DNA of 64,000 nt from NCBI RefSeq assembly GCF_052056295.1, contig NZ_CP182493.1:186001-250000 (forward strand), in the 5' to 3' direction. This stretch comes from Catenovulum sp052056295 (lineage in GTDB: Bacteria > Pseudomonadota > Gammaproteobacteria > Enterobacterales > Alteromonadaceae). Both the position numbers and the translations under genes were made by a program. Positions 53,970 through 63,871 of this stretch are shown piece by piece (the first letter of the stretch is position 1; each line of letters opens with the position of its first letter). The notes beneath the pieces were generated by a model. It did not search any database. It was not told where the DNA came from and saw only the letters and a program-made list of their open reading frames with translations.

Positions 53970-54269
53970 CTACTCTTCGTTAGGCTCAGCGTTTTCTACG
54001 CGACTCTTCAGTTTTTGCCCCGGTCTAAAGGTTACGACTCTACGAGCAGTAATTGGAATATCTTCACCCGTTTTAGGGTTACGACCCGGCCTTTCACCTT
54101 TGTCACGTAGGTCAAAATTGCCGAAACCAGACAATTTAACCTGTTCACCACTTTCTAAAGCAACACGAATTTCTTCAAAGAATATTTCAACTAACTCTTT
54201 GGCGTCGCGTTTATTCATACCAAGCTTTTCAAACAAATGTTCTGCTATTTCGGCTTTTGTTAATGCCAT
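53970..54269 (-). CDS. ihfA: Integration host factor alpha subunit
   Basis: DNA-bending heterodimer subunit. 99 residues; MALTKAEIAEHLFEKLG start, KLSGFGNFDLRDK, and GRNPKTGEDIPI DNA-binding arm with the intercalating Pro. Two bases after pheT, in the conserved pheST-ihfA order. Confidence 0.97.
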   Translation of the reverse strand: MALTKAEIAEHLFEKLGMNKRDAKELVEIFFEEIRVALESGEQVKLSGFGNFDLRDKGERPGRNPKTGEDIPITARRVVTFRPGQKLKSRVENAEPNEE

Positions 54270-54271
54270 AC

Positions 54272-56659
54272 CTAATCTCTCAATGTAGCACCAAATTGGG
54301 TGTTTAAGTGTTCAACAACCTTGTCAACGATTGCCGAGATTTCTTTCTCTTCTAGCGTCTTCTCTACCGCTTGCAATGTTAAAGCGATTGCATAACTGAT
54401 TTTATCAGCAGCTATCCCTTCTCCTTGGTAGACGTCAAACAAGTTTAGTTCAACTAGTTGATTTCCGCCAACTTTTTTAATTTCGTTTAACACTTTACCA
54501 ACTTGGACAGATTTATCCACTACAAAAGCTAAATCGCGTCGGTTAGACGGGAATTTAGAAATTGCTTGAGCAGCCGGTACCTGACTTGTTAGCAATACAT
54601 CAGTTAATAGTTCAAATACGAAAGTTTTTGGTTTTAAACCAATTTTCTTCGCCACTTCTGGGTGTACTGCACCAATAAATCCTAAATACTGGCTATTTTT
54701 ATAGATAGCAGCAGATTGGCCAGGATGCAAGGCAGAATGCGATTCTATTTTAAATTCATATTCAGCTTTATTATCAAGCTGTTGCAATAATGCCTCAACG
54801 TCACCTTTGATATCAAAGAAATCAACTGGGCGTTTTTCTAATGTCCAGTGCTCGCCATGGCGTAAACCTGTGATAGCGCCAGCCAATACGCGTGTTTGGC
54901 GAATACCGTTCTCGGCATCTTTATCAGGGGTAAAGATTAAACCTGATTCAAATAACTGTAAGCGGCTTTGCTGACGGTTGGCATTGTAAATTACTGCTCC
55001 TAACAAACCAGCTAAACAGGATAAACGCATTGCTGACATATCCGCAGAAATCGGATGTGGTAATACTAAAGCTTCAGCATTGTTGTGTAAGGCATCTTGC
55101 TTTTTCGGATCAACAAACGAATAGGTAATAGCTTCTTGATAACCTAAAGTAACCAAACAGCTTTTGGCAAAATCTAATGATTTAACCGCTTCTGGTTTAG
55201 CACTCATATTCAACTGCGCAACTGGGCGCTGCATAGGGATATTGTTATATCCATAAATACGTGCAACTTCTTCGATTAAATCTTCTTCAATCGAAATATC
55301 AAAACGGTAACCTGGAATAACAGCATTCCAGCCAGCTTCGGTTGTTTCAACTGTTAAACCTAAGCGGTTCAGCATTTCAGTTACAGCATAAGCCGCAATC
55401 TCAATGCCTAATTTAGATTTAAGCTTAGCCGCACGTAAAGTTACACTTTTAGCTTGAGGCAATGCACTTGCAACTTCAGCAGTAGACACTTGCGCAGCTT
55501 GGCCACCACAAATATCTAAAATTAATTGCGTAGCGCGTTCAATGGCTTGTAGCTGAATACTTGGGTCGACACCACGCTCAAATCTGTGTGATGAATCTGT
55601 ATGTAAACCGTATTGGCGTGCTTTACCCATCATAAAATCAGGCGCAAAAAATGCACTTTCCAATAAAATGTCTTGGGTCGATTCTGTTACACCTGAGTCT
55701 TGACCACCAAAAATACCCGCTAAAGCAAGTGCCTTAGTTTTATCGGCTATCACTAGAGTATCAGCTTTTAAACTAACTTCTTGGCCGTCTAACAAAGTGA
55801 GCTTTTCACCGTCATTGGCTAAACGTACAACAATGCCACCTTCAACTTTGTTCAAGTCAAACGCGTGCATAGGTTGGCCTAACTCCAACATAACTAAATT
55901 AGTTACATCAACAATCGGGTCAATTGAGCGAATGCCACTGCGACGTAATTTTTCAACCAACCACAAAGGTGAAGCTTTTGCTACATCAACACCTTTGATA
56001 ACTCGGCCAGCGTATTTAGCACAAGCCTGCTCAGCTGCTAGTTCAATTGATACAGGCGCGTCGATACTCGCAGCAACTGGTGAGATAACCACAGGCGTTA
56101 AGTCATGGTTATTTAATACGCCAACTTCACGCGCTAAACCTTGAATGCTTAAACAATCTGCACGATTTGGGGTTAAGTCAACTTCAATTGATACATCGTC
56201 TAATTGTAAGAATTGACGAATGTCTTGACCAATTGGTGCATCTGCAGGTAATTCAATTATGCCTGGCGCTTCTTCAGCTAAACCTAATTCAGCTTCAGAG
56301 CACAACATACCAAACGAAGGCACACCACGTAATTTTGCTTTTTTAATTTTAAAATTGCCTGGTAACACAGCGCCAATAGTTGCAACCGCAACTTTTAAAC
56401 CTAAACGACAGTTTTTAGCACCACAAACTATGTCTAATAACTCGTCTTGACCAACATCAATTTTGGTCACTTGTAATTTTTCTGCATCTGGGTGCGGTCC
56501 ACATTCAACAACGTGACCCACTAGCACACCACTAAATTCACCAGCTACTGGCTCTACAGCATCAACCTCAAGGCCGGCCATAGTAATTTGTTCGACTAAT
56601 TCTTGCTGGCTAACGTTCGGATTAACCCATTCTCTTAACCAAGATTCGCTAAATTTCAT
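54272..56659 (-). CDS. pheT: Phenylalanyl-tRNA synthetase beta subunit
   Basis: 795 residues, normal length. N-terminal tRNA-binding OB domain (VVECGPHPDAEKLQVTKI), B3/B4 editing region, B5, and C-terminal ferredoxin-fold anticodon-binding domain (FPSNRRDLAFVVD). Pairs with pheS 17 bp upstream. Confidence 0.97.
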   Translation of the reverse strand: MKFSESWLREWVNPNVSQQELVEQITMAGLEVDAVEPVAGEFSGVLVGHVVECGPHPDAEKLQVTKIDVGQDELLDIVCGAKNCRLGLKVAVATIGAVLPGNFKIKKAKLRGVPSFGMLCSEAELGLAEEAPGIIELPADAPIGQDIRQFLQLDDVSIEVDLTPNRADCLSIQGLAREVGVLNNHDLTPVVISPVAASIDAPVSIELAAEQACAKYAGRVIKGVDVAKASPLWLVEKLRRSGIRSIDPIVDVTNLVMLELGQPMHAFDLNKVEGGIVVRLANDGEKLTLLDGQEVSLKADTLVIADKTKALALAGIFGGQDSGVTESTQDILLESAFFAPDFMMGKARQYGLHTDSSHRFERGVDPSIQLQAIERATQLILDICGGQAAQVSTAEVASALPQAKSVTLRAAKLKSKLGIEIAAYAVTEMLNRLGLTVETTEAGWNAVIPGYRFDISIEEDLIEEVARIYGYNNIPMQRPVAQLNMSAKPEAVKSLDFAKSCLVTLGYQEAITYSFVDPKKQDALHNNAEALVLPHPISADMSAMRLSCLAGLLGAVIYNANRQQSRLQLFESGLIFTPDKDAENGIRQTRVLAGAITGLRHGEHWTLEKRPVDFFDIKGDVEALLQQLDNKAEYEFKIESHSALHPGQSAAIYKNSQYLGFIGAVHPEVAKKIGLKPKTFVFELLTDVLLTSQVPAAQAISKFPSNRRDLAFVVDKSVQVGKVLNEIKKVGGNQLVELNLFDVYQGEGIAADKISYAIALTLQAVEKTLEEKEISAIVDKVVEHLNTQFGATLRD

Positions 56660-56676
56660 ATTCTCTCCGACAATTC

Positions 56677-57657
56677 CTAGTTAAACTGTTTTAAAAAACG
56701 TACGTCATTTTCAAAAAATGAACGCAAATCGTTTACGCCATAACGCAACATAGTTAAACGCTCTACCCCAATACCAAAAGCAAAACCTGTATATTGTTCA
56801 GGGTCGATATTTACGCCTTTTAAAACGTTAGGGTGAACCATGCCACAACCTAGGATTTCTAACCATTTGCCATCTTTAGTTTTTACATCTACTTCAGCTG
56901 ATGGTTCAGTGAATGGGAAGAATGACGGACGGAATCTAACTTCCAACTCTTCTTCAAAGAAGAATTGTAAGAAATCAAACAAAATGCCTTTCAATTGCGC
57001 GAAAGTGACATCTTTATCTACCAATAAACCTTCAATTTGATGGAACATTGGCGTGTGAGTTTGATCGTAATCGTTACGATATACACGGCCAGGAGAAATA
57101 ATTCTAAGTGGCGGTTGCTCAGCTTCCATAGTGCGAATTTGCACACCAGAAGTTTGCGTGCGCAAAACTAACTTAGGATTAAAATAAAAGGTATCGTGAT
57201 CAGCACGCGCTGGATGATTATCAGGAATATTCAAAGCATCAAAGTTATGCCAGTCGTCTTCAACTTCAGGCCCAACACGGGTTTGGAAACCTAAATCAGC
57301 AAAAAACGATTCTACACGTTGAATGGTTTTTGACACTGGGTGCAAACCACCCGCGCTTACTTCGCGGCCTGGTAAAGTAATATCAACACTTTCTTCAGCT
57401 AATTTTTTGTCTAATTCAGCTTGTTGGAACGCATCACGCTTATCGTTTAACAAAGCTTGAACTTGCTGTTTAGCTTGATTGATAGCTTGGCCAGCTTTTG
57501 GCTTTTCTTCAGGTGGCAATTTACCCAAAGTTTTCATTTGTTCGGTAAAAAGACCTTTTTTACCCAAATATTGCACTCGAATTTCATCTAGTGCTGCTAG
57601 GTCATTTGCTTCTGTGATAGCAAGCTCTGCCGCTGCTACGATAGCATCTAAATTCAT
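56677..57657 (-). CDS. pheS: Phenylalanyl-tRNA synthetase alpha subunit
   Basis: 326 residues. Coiled-coil N-terminus, motif 2 VYRNDYDQTHTPMFHQIEG, FTEPSAEVDV, and motif 3 GFAFGIGVERLTMLRYG with the phenylalanine-pocket residues of class II enzymes. Preceded by a 223-bp gap holding the rplT terminator; a pheM-like Phe-rich leader peptide is not apparent. Confidence 0.97.
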   Translation of the reverse strand: MNLDAIVAAAELAITEANDLAALDEIRVQYLGKKGLFTEQMKTLGKLPPEEKPKAGQAINQAKQQVQALLNDKRDAFQQAELDKKLAEESVDITLPGREVSAGGLHPVSKTIQRVESFFADLGFQTRVGPEVEDDWHNFDALNIPDNHPARADHDTFYFNPKLVLRTQTSGVQIRTMEAEQPPLRIISPGRVYRNDYDQTHTPMFHQIEGLLVDKDVTFAQLKGILFDFLQFFFEEELEVRFRPSFFPFTEPSAEVDVKTKDGKWLEILGCGMVHPNVLKGVNIDPEQYTGFAFGIGVERLTMLRYGVNDLRSFFENDVRFLKQFN

Positions 57658-57820
57658 TAAGAATTTTCCCCAGAATTAGCTTGAAAAATAAACCGCGTAT
57701 TTTAACTGATTTAACGTAAAAATGTAGTCAAATATCAGCAAATTAGCGATTTTGCTAAGAATAGTCGGAAAAGGGGTTTCTGTGTATTGGAAAGGCAGAT
57801 ATGTGAAGTGGAGTAGATAC

Positions 57821-57851
57821 AAAAAAGGGGCTGTGTTAACCACGCCCCTTT
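57821..57851 (-). terminator. Terminator after rplT
   Basis: On the minus strand AAAGGGGC...GCCCCTTTTTT hairpin plus T6, 30 bp past the rplT stop, separating it from pheST. Confidence 0.85.
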
Positions 57852-57880
57852 CAACAAAAATCAGTATTTTGATAAACGAA

Positions 57881-58237
57881 TTAAGCTAAAGCTTCTTTCG
57901 CTTTTTCAACTAAAGCAGTAAAAGTTGCTTTGTCATAAACTGCGATATCAGCCAAAATCTTACGATCGATTTCAACAGAAGCTTTTTTCAAGCCATTGAT
58001 GAAACGGCTGTATGATAAACCGTTTTGACGTGAAGCAGCGTTAATACGTGCAATCCATAATTGACGGAATTGACGTTTACGTTGACGACGGTCACGGTAT
58101 GCATATTGACCAGCTTTAGTTACAGCTTGAGTAGCAACACGGAATACACGGCTACGAGCACCGTAATAACCTTTAGCTTGCTTTAATACTTTTTTGTGTG
58201 CTGCGCGTGCAACTACACCACGTTTAACTCTAGGCAT
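57881..58237 (-). CDS. rplT: Ribosomal protein L20
   Basis: 118 residues, basic, standard L20 start MPRVKRGVVARAAHKKVLK and GYYGARSRVFRVA. Binds 23S rRNA early in assembly and, in enterobacteria, represses its own operon mRNA upstream of rpmI. 16 bp after rpmI. Confidence 0.98.
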   Translation of the reverse strand: MPRVKRGVVARAAHKKVLKQAKGYYGARSRVFRVATQAVTKAGQYAYRDRRQRKRQFRQLWIARINAASRQNGLSYSRFINGLKKASVEIDRKILADIAVYDKATFTALVEKAKEALA

Positions 58238-58253
58238 TATTCAGTCTCCTATC

Positions 58254-58451
58254 TTATGCGTATGGCAACATGCGAACGATCAATGGAACATCATTTTGAT
58301 GAACTTGAGTTTTCGCACGAAGGTGACGTTTACGCTTAGAGCTTTTCTTGGTCAAAATATGACGCAAGTGTGATTGTTTGCATTTAAAACCGCCATTAGC
58401 AGTTTTTTTGAAGCGCTTCGCAGCACCTCTATGGCTTTTGATTTTTGACAT
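58254..58451 (-). CDS. rpmI: Ribosomal protein L35
   Basis: 65 residues, MSKIKSHRGAAKRFKKTANGGFK, the standard L35. The 76 bp between infC and rpmI is where the L20-responsive pseudoknot sits in E. coli; I did not model it. Confidence 0.98.
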   Translation of the reverse strand: MSKIKSHRGAAKRFKKTANGGFKCKQSHLRHILTKKSSKRKRHLRAKTQVHQNDVPLIVRMLPYA

Positions 58452-58527
58452 TGAGTTTACTCCGCATTGTCAATTTACATTATGCAGCAAGGCGTGTTAG
58501 TTAAAAACTAACAACTTTAAGCCGTTA

Positions 58528-59067
58528 CTACTTCTTAATTGGTGCCAACACCATGATCATTTGACGCCCTTCAACTCGAGTCGGGAAAGATTCCACTTGA
58601 GCCAAGTCAGATAAGTCGTCTTTGATACGATTCATCATATCAATACCGATCTCTTGGTGTGCCATTTCACGACCGCGGAAGCGAATTGTTACTTTAGCTT
58701 TGTCACCATCTTCTAAAAAGCGCGTCAGGTTGCGTAGTTTTACCTGATAGTCGCCTATATCAGTTCCAGGTCGGAATTTAATCTCCTTAACCTGAACCTG
58801 CTTTTGCTTTTTCTTCTGCTCTTTAGCAGATTTACTTTTTTCGTAAAGAAACTTGCCATAGTCCATCACTCGACAGACTGGCGGTGCCGCATTCGGACTT
58901 ATTTCAACTAAGTCTAACTTAGCTTCATCTGCCATTTCTTGTGCTTGACGCAAACTAACAACACCAGCTTGCTCACCATCCGCGCCAATTAAGCGCACTT
59001 CTTTAGCATCGATCTCATCGTTAATACGAGCTTTGCCTGCCTCTGGGCTTTTTTTACCACCTTTAAT
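58528..59067 (-). CDS. infC: Translation initiation factor IF-3 (ATT start)
   Basis: 179 residues. The N-terminus KGGKK is reached directly from an ATT codon at 59065-59067 with GGAGGAA six bases upstream. An ATG five codons upstream overlaps that ribosome binding site. The rare AUU start underlies IF-3 autoregulation in E. coli and is evidently kept here. Domain motifs RINDEIDAKEVRLIGADGE and VEISPNAAPPVCRVMDYG are present. Twenty bases after thrS. Confidence 0.93.
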   Translation of the reverse strand: MKGGKKSPEAGKARINDEIDAKEVRLIGADGEQAGVVSLRQAQEMADEAKLDLVEISPNAAPPVCRVMDYGKFLYEKSKSAKEQKKKQKQVQVKEIKFRPGTDIGDYQVKLRNLTRFLEDGDKAKVTIRFRGREMAHQEIGIDMMNRIKDDLSDLAQVESFPTRVEGRQMIMVLAPIKK

Positions 59068-59087
59068 GGTTCGTTCCTCCACGAAAA

Positions 59088-61001
59088 TTATAATTTTTTA
59101 CAGTCAACATCGCCTTTTAATAACGCAACTGCGTCATCAATTGACATAACACCTAGGTCTTCACCTTTACGGGTACGTACTGCAACTTGACCATTCTCTA
59201 ATTCTTTATCCCCAACAACTAACATGTATGGGATACGCTTTAAAGTATGCTCGCGGATTTTAAAGCCAATTTTCTCATTTCTCAAGTCAGCTTTGGCTCT
59301 AAATCCATTTTTGTTCAATATTTTAGCAATATTTTCGCAATATTCGCCTTGTTTGTCGGTAATATTGAGAATAACCGCCTGACATGGTGATAACCACACA
59401 GGGAAATGACCTGCATATTCTTCAGTTAAAATACCGATAAAACGTTCAATTGAACCTAAAATCGCTCTGTGTATCATTACCGGAACTTGGCGATCATTGT
59501 TTTCAGATACATAACTTGCACCTAAACGACCCGGTAGCGCAAAGTCTAGCTGAATTGTGCCACATTGCCATGCTCTATCTAAACAATCGTACAAAGTAAA
59601 TTCGATTTTAGGACCGTAGAATGCGCCCTCACCTGGCTGAAGGTCAAATTCAATACCATTGGCTGTTAATGCTTCAGATAGTGCTTGTTCTGATCTATCC
59701 CACATAGCATCATCACCAATACGCTTTTCAGGGCGAGTTGATAATTTCACCGCAATGTTTTCAAAACCAAAAGTTTTATAAGTGTCGTAAACCATACGGA
59801 TACAATCACTCACTTCACTTTGAACTTGCTCTTCAGTACAGAAAATATGTGCATCATCTTGGGTAAAACCACGTACACGCATTAAACCGTGTAATGCACC
59901 CGATGGTTCATTTCGGTGACAACAACCAAATTCAGCCATACGCAATGGCAAATCTCGGTACGATTTTAAACCTTGATTGAAAATTTGTACGTGACCAGGA
60001 CAGTTCATTGGTTTAATTGCATATTCACGCTTTTCTGATTCAGTCGTAAACATGTTTTCTGCGTATTTATCCCAGTGACCTGATTTTTCCCAAAGTACAC
60101 GGTCCATCATCATTGGACCTTTCACTTCTTCATAATCGTATTCGCGTAATTTCTCACGCACAAAATCTTCTAGCTCACGGTAGATAGTCCAACCATCATT
60201 GTGCCAGAACACCATACCCGGCGCTTCTTCTTGCCAGTGGAACAAATCGAGAGCTTTACCAATTTTTCTATGGTCGCGTTTTTCAGCTTCAGCTAAACGG
60301 TTGATATAAGACTTTAATTGTTTTTTATCTGCCCATGCTGTGCCGTATACACGTTGCAACATTTTATTGTCAGAATCACCGCGCCAGTATGCACCAGCAA
60401 CTTTCATCAATTTAAAATGCTGACAGAATTTCATATTAGGAACGTGTGGGCCACGACACATATCTGTGTATTCTTCGTGGTGATATAACGCTGGTTTATC
60501 ATCTTTAGAAATATTTTGATCTAATATTTCCATTTTGTACGGTTCGCCACGCTGTTCAAACGCATCACGCGCTTCTTGCCAGCTCACACGCTTTTTCACA
60601 ACGTCATAGTTGGTTTTAGCCAACTGTAACATGCGTTTTTCTAGCGCTTCGATATCTTCTTGGGTTAAAGATTTTTCTAAATCGACATCGTAGTAAAAAC
60701 CATTGTCTATGGTTGGACCAATTGCCATTTTTACGTCAGGGAAAAGCTGTTTAATTGCATGACCTAATAAATGCGCACAAGAGTGTCGAATAATTTCTAA
60801 GCCATCTTCATCTTTGGCTGTGATAATTTCTAACTTAGCGTCTTGTTCAATTAAGTCACATGCATCAACACGTTGACCGTCTACACGGCCAGCAATAGTT
60901 GCTTTGGCCAAACCAGGGCCAATTGATTCAGCAACTTGCATTACTGTTACAGCTTGCTCAAAAGCTCTTGTTGAGCCATCAGGAAGAGTGATAATAGGCA
61001 T
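59088..61001 (-). CDS. thrS: Threonyl-tRNA synthetase
   Basis: 637 residues from the ATG at 60999-61001 (AAAGGAAAG upstream); the frame extends 33 codons further without similarity. TGS domain (MPIITLPDGSTRAFEQ), editing domain HSCAHLLGHAIKQLF and CRGPHVPN, and core motifs RMAEFGCCHRNEPSGALHGLMRVR, split by the RGFTQDDAHIFC stretch. First gene of the thrS-infC-rpmI-rplT group, divergent from lonH. Confidence 0.97.
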   Translation of the reverse strand: MPIITLPDGSTRAFEQAVTVMQVAESIGPGLAKATIAGRVDGQRVDACDLIEQDAKLEIITAKDEDGLEIIRHSCAHLLGHAIKQLFPDVKMAIGPTIDNGFYYDVDLEKSLTQEDIEALEKRMLQLAKTNYDVVKKRVSWQEARDAFEQRGEPYKMEILDQNISKDDKPALYHHEEYTDMCRGPHVPNMKFCQHFKLMKVAGAYWRGDSDNKMLQRVYGTAWADKKQLKSYINRLAEAEKRDHRKIGKALDLFHWQEEAPGMVFWHNDGWTIYRELEDFVREKLREYDYEEVKGPMMMDRVLWEKSGHWDKYAENMFTTESEKREYAIKPMNCPGHVQIFNQGLKSYRDLPLRMAEFGCCHRNEPSGALHGLMRVRGFTQDDAHIFCTEEQVQSEVSDCIRMVYDTYKTFGFENIAVKLSTRPEKRIGDDAMWDRSEQALSEALTANGIEFDLQPGEGAFYGPKIEFTLYDCLDRAWQCGTIQLDFALPGRLGASYVSENNDRQVPVMIHRAILGSIERFIGILTEEYAGHFPVWLSPCQAVILNITDKQGEYCENIAKILNKNGFRAKADLRNEKIGFKIREHTLKRIPYMLVVGDKELENGQVAVRTRKGEDLGVMSIDDAVALLKGDVDCKKL

Positions 61002-61201
61002 TGTCTTTCCTTTACCAGTGGTGACACCTACCAAGTGCCACTTGTTTATATTAGTTAGCAGAATTTCGAAGCCGAGTATGATACTCATATCTAAAAGCAA
61101 TTAAAACAAGCAAGTTAGATAATTTTCTAGAAATATGCATATTCAAATTGATTGGGTATATTGACTTATATTTGTTATATTGCGCCGCCTAAAATAAATG
61201 T

Positions 61202-62833
61202 ATGGACGGGTTGGTAGTTATGTCGAACTTAAATGATATTGCAAAACTTGAATTGACAGTTGAGCAATTGAGTATTGAGGAAAAATTAACAAACTTTGAA
61301 TACTCAAGCAAAGACATAAGCAAAAAAGCCTTGTTACCCCAGTTAAGCGCTTTTGTTAGCCTGATCCAAAAGGTAACTCAGCCAGTACATTTGTTGTGTG
61401 GCCAACCACAAACAGCCCAACTGTTATCTTGGTTAGGATTAAACAATCAGCTTATTTCTAATTGTGGTAAAGAAACCTTATTTGGCCGCTTTAAACATAC
61501 TGCCAGTGGTAAAGCACATTTTTTTACTGGCGAGATTTTTGAAAGTGACAGTGATTACCTTATTTTCTCTGCTCACCTATTATTACAAGATTTAGATTGC
61601 GCTGATTTATTGATTAAAACTGCGGTCGCCGATGTTTTTGATACTCAATGGTTAACCAAAGATTACCAACAAGCTGAGTTTAAACAACTTAGACACAGTA
61701 AAATCAAACTAGATAAAACTATAATTATTTTGGGTGATTACGAATCTATCCAACAACTCTTGTACGTATGTCCTGCGCTTGTACAAATTAGCCATGAGCG
61801 CATTCACGAAGCTGATTACGCGGTAGAGGTTAATCAAACAACATTAAATGCGCTTTACACCCTACTCACTGATATATCTCACAAGTTTGACGACATAGCA
61901 TTTAACGCTTTGGTTTGGGCGCTCGCGCGCAAATGCGAAGACCAAAAATGGATGTCAATTGACTTAAATTACATAGAACAGATTCAACAACGCATAGGCC
62001 AAAATATTAACCAACAGAGCATTGAGCAAGTCGTACGTGAATTAGAAGGTTTTAACGCAACCGCACGTTTGTTTAATTATGAACAAATTAAAAACAACAG
62101 TATTAAAGTGGATTTTACCGGCGCTGTTGTTGGTCAGATAAATGGTTTGACGGTTGTTGAAACAGCCTTAGCTGAATTTGGCGAGCCTTCGCGCATTACA
62201 GCCAATATATTTGTCGGTGAAGGTGATATTAGCGATATTGAGCGTAAGTCAGATTTGGGTGGGAATATCCATGCAAAAGCTATGATGATTTTGTCATCTT
62301 TCGTATCAAAAGTATTTGCGCGTAACGAGCCTTTACCTATTTCTTCTAACATAGTCTTTGAACAGTCATATCACGAAGTGGATGGTGACAGTGCGTCACT
62401 TGCAGAGCTTTACGCTTTGTTATCTGCTATTGCTAACCTGCCAATTAAACAAAACATTGCGGTAACTGGCGCTATGGATCAACTAGGGAATGTATTGGCA
62501 GTTGGTGGTGTCGATTTAAAAATTGAAGGTTTTTATACATTAGCAAAACTTAAAGCGCCGTCAGAAGAGCATGCTGTCATAATTCCTAAAGCAAACATTG
62601 CTAATTTAAACCTGACCAGTGAAATAAAAACAGCGGTCAACAACGGTACTTTTAAAATTTATGCAATTGACCATGTAACTCAAGCTGCAGAACTTCTGAC
62701 CGGAAAAGTAGCGGAAAATGATGAACATAAAGGTCTGTTCGATTTGGTTCGGGCTGAATTAGACAAATTTAGCCAAGAGCACGAACAAACACCTTCAATT
62801 TGGCATAAATTAACCAAGATTTTTAATAAATAG
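61202..62833 (+). CDS. lonH: Lon-related proteolytic protein (LonH/YcbZ type)
   Basis: 543 residues (or 537 from the ATG at 61220; neither has a strong ribosome binding site). C-terminal Lon-type serine protease domain with Ser397 in EVDGDSASLAELYALLSA and Lys440 in VGGVDLKIEGF, 43 residues apart as in Lon. The N-terminal half shows no Walker A motif, so it is not an ordinary AAA+ Lon. Lies before fabA as in E. coli (ycbZ-fabA-rmf). Confidence 0.88.
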   Translation: MDGLVVMSNLNDIAKLELTVEQLSIEEKLTNFEYSSKDISKKALLPQLSAFVSLIQKVTQPVHLLCGQPQTAQLLSWLGLNNQLISNCGKETLFGRFKHTASGKAHFFTGEIFESDSDYLIFSAHLLLQDLDCADLLIKTAVADVFDTQWLTKDYQQAEFKQLRHSKIKLDKTIIILGDYESIQQLLYVCPALVQISHERIHEADYAVEVNQTTLNALYTLLTDISHKFDDIAFNALVWALARKCEDQKWMSIDLNYIEQIQQRIGQNINQQSIEQVVRELEGFNATARLFNYEQIKNNSIKVDFTGAVVGQINGLTVVETALAEFGEPSRITANIFVGEGDISDIERKSDLGGNIHAKAMMILSSFVSKVFARNEPLPISSNIVFEQSYHEVDGDSASLAELYALLSAIANLPIKQNIAVTGAMDQLGNVLAVGGVDLKIEGFYTLAKLKAPSEEHAVIIPKANIANLNLTSEIKTAVNNGTFKIYAIDHVTQAAELLTGKVAENDEHKGLFDLVRAELDKFSQEHEQTPSIWHKLTKIFNK

Positions 62834-62860
62834 TAATTAATTAGCTGCTCAGACTTGTTT

Positions 62861-62878
62861 AGCGCACACGTGTTCGCT
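62861..62878. promoter_or_regulatory. FabR-like operator upstream of fabA
   Basis: AGCGCACACGTGTTCGCT, a near-perfect palindrome within TTTAGCG...CGCTAAA, 43 bp before the fabA start. It resembles the AGCGTACAnnTGTACGCT-type site I associate with FabR, the unsaturated-fatty-acid repressor. Confidence 0.55.
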
Positions 62879-62920
62879 AAAGTATGCGCCGAATTTTAAA
62901 CAAATATTGACTTAGCCTAT

Positions 62921-63433
62921 ATGAAACAAAATAGTTTTGATAAAGAAGGCCTATTGGCATGTAGCCGTGGCGAACTTTTCGGCCCAGGTAATAGCCAACT
63001 TCCTGCGCCAAATATGTTAATGATGGATCGCATTACTGCTATCTATGAAGAAGGTGGTGTTGCTAATAAAGGCTACATTGAAGCTGAATTAGATATTACA
63101 CCAGATCTATGGTTCTTTGATTGCCACTTCCCTGGTGATCCAGTAATGCCGGGTTGTCTTGGTTTAGATGCTATGTGGCAATTGGTTGGATTCTTCTTAG
63201 GTTGGTCTGGTGGACCAGGTAAAGGCCGCGCGTTAGGTGTAGGTGAAGTTAAATTTACTGGCCAAATTTTACCAACTGCGAAAAAAGTTACTTACCGTAT
63301 AGATATGAAGCGTTTAATTAAGCGTAAGTTATTTATGGGTATGGCTGACGGAACTGTTGCTGTTGATGGCAAGGTAATCTACGAAGCGAAAGATTTAAAA
63401 GTTGGTTTATTCCAAGACACTTCTGGTTTTTAA
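62921..63433 (+). CDS. fabA: 3-hydroxydecanoyl-ACP dehydratase/isomerase
   Basis: Introduces the cis double bond in anaerobic-type unsaturated fatty acid synthesis. 170 residues; active-site His69 (FFDCHFPGDPVMPG) and Asp83 (GLDAMWQLVGF) match the E. coli enzyme positions. Followed by a shared terminator. Confidence 0.98.
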   Translation: MKQNSFDKEGLLACSRGELFGPGNSQLPAPNMLMMDRITAIYEEGGVANKGYIEAELDITPDLWFFDCHFPGDPVMPGCLGLDAMWQLVGFFLGWSGGPGKGRALGVGEVKFTGQILPTAKKVTYRIDMKRLIKRKLFMGMADGTVAVDGKVIYEAKDLKVGLFQDTSGF

Positions 63434-63464
63434 TACTTCTTTACAGAAATTTTAATCCAGATAA

Positions 63465-63490
63465 GAAAAAAGCCCTTACGGGCTTTTTTC
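63465..63490. terminator. Bidirectional terminator, fabA / rmf
   Basis: GAAAAAAGCCC-TTAC-GGGCTTTTTTC between convergent genes. Confidence 0.9.
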
Positions 63491-63667
63491 TTACTTTCCT
63501 CCAAAAAACGAAACTCTGTCATCTACCGCCGTTCGCCATCCACCCAACCATTGGGCTCTAGTATCAGTTTCCTGATACGGACAACATTCTTTAGTTTTAC
63601 CAGTTAGACCTGCTTGATAGCCTTTAGACTGAGCTCTTTCTAAACGATCACGCTTTTGTCTTTTCAT
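63491..63667 (-). CDS. rmf: Ribosome modulation factor
   Basis: 58 residues, beginning MKRQKRDRLERAQSKGYQAG and containing the CCPYQ and RAQWLGGWR motifs of RMF. It dimerises 70S ribosomes into inactive 100S particles in stationary phase. Convergent with fabA, the arrangement known from E. coli. Confidence 0.93.
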   Translation of the reverse strand: MKRQKRDRLERAQSKGYQAGLTGKTKECCPYQETDTRAQWLGGWRTAVDDRVSFFGGK

Positions 63668-63871
63668 TTAAGCAATTCCTTAATCCGTTTTTGGTTTTTG
63701 GATATTTAATTTGAAGTAGCGCTTTTACTGCGTCTTCACTTTCAAATTAGCTAAATTAGCTGGGCATTGCAACTGACAATTTTGCTGGGGACTGGTTACT
63801 TAACAAACACAAAATCAAGTAACCAGCTGATTAGATGGAAGTTTCTACCACTTTACCTGTGGTCAATTACG

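Noticed and set aside
57658..57820. pheM-type leader peptide and attenuator before pheS
   Set aside because: No short ORF rich in Phe codons was found on the minus strand; the only strong hairpin belongs to the rplT terminator.
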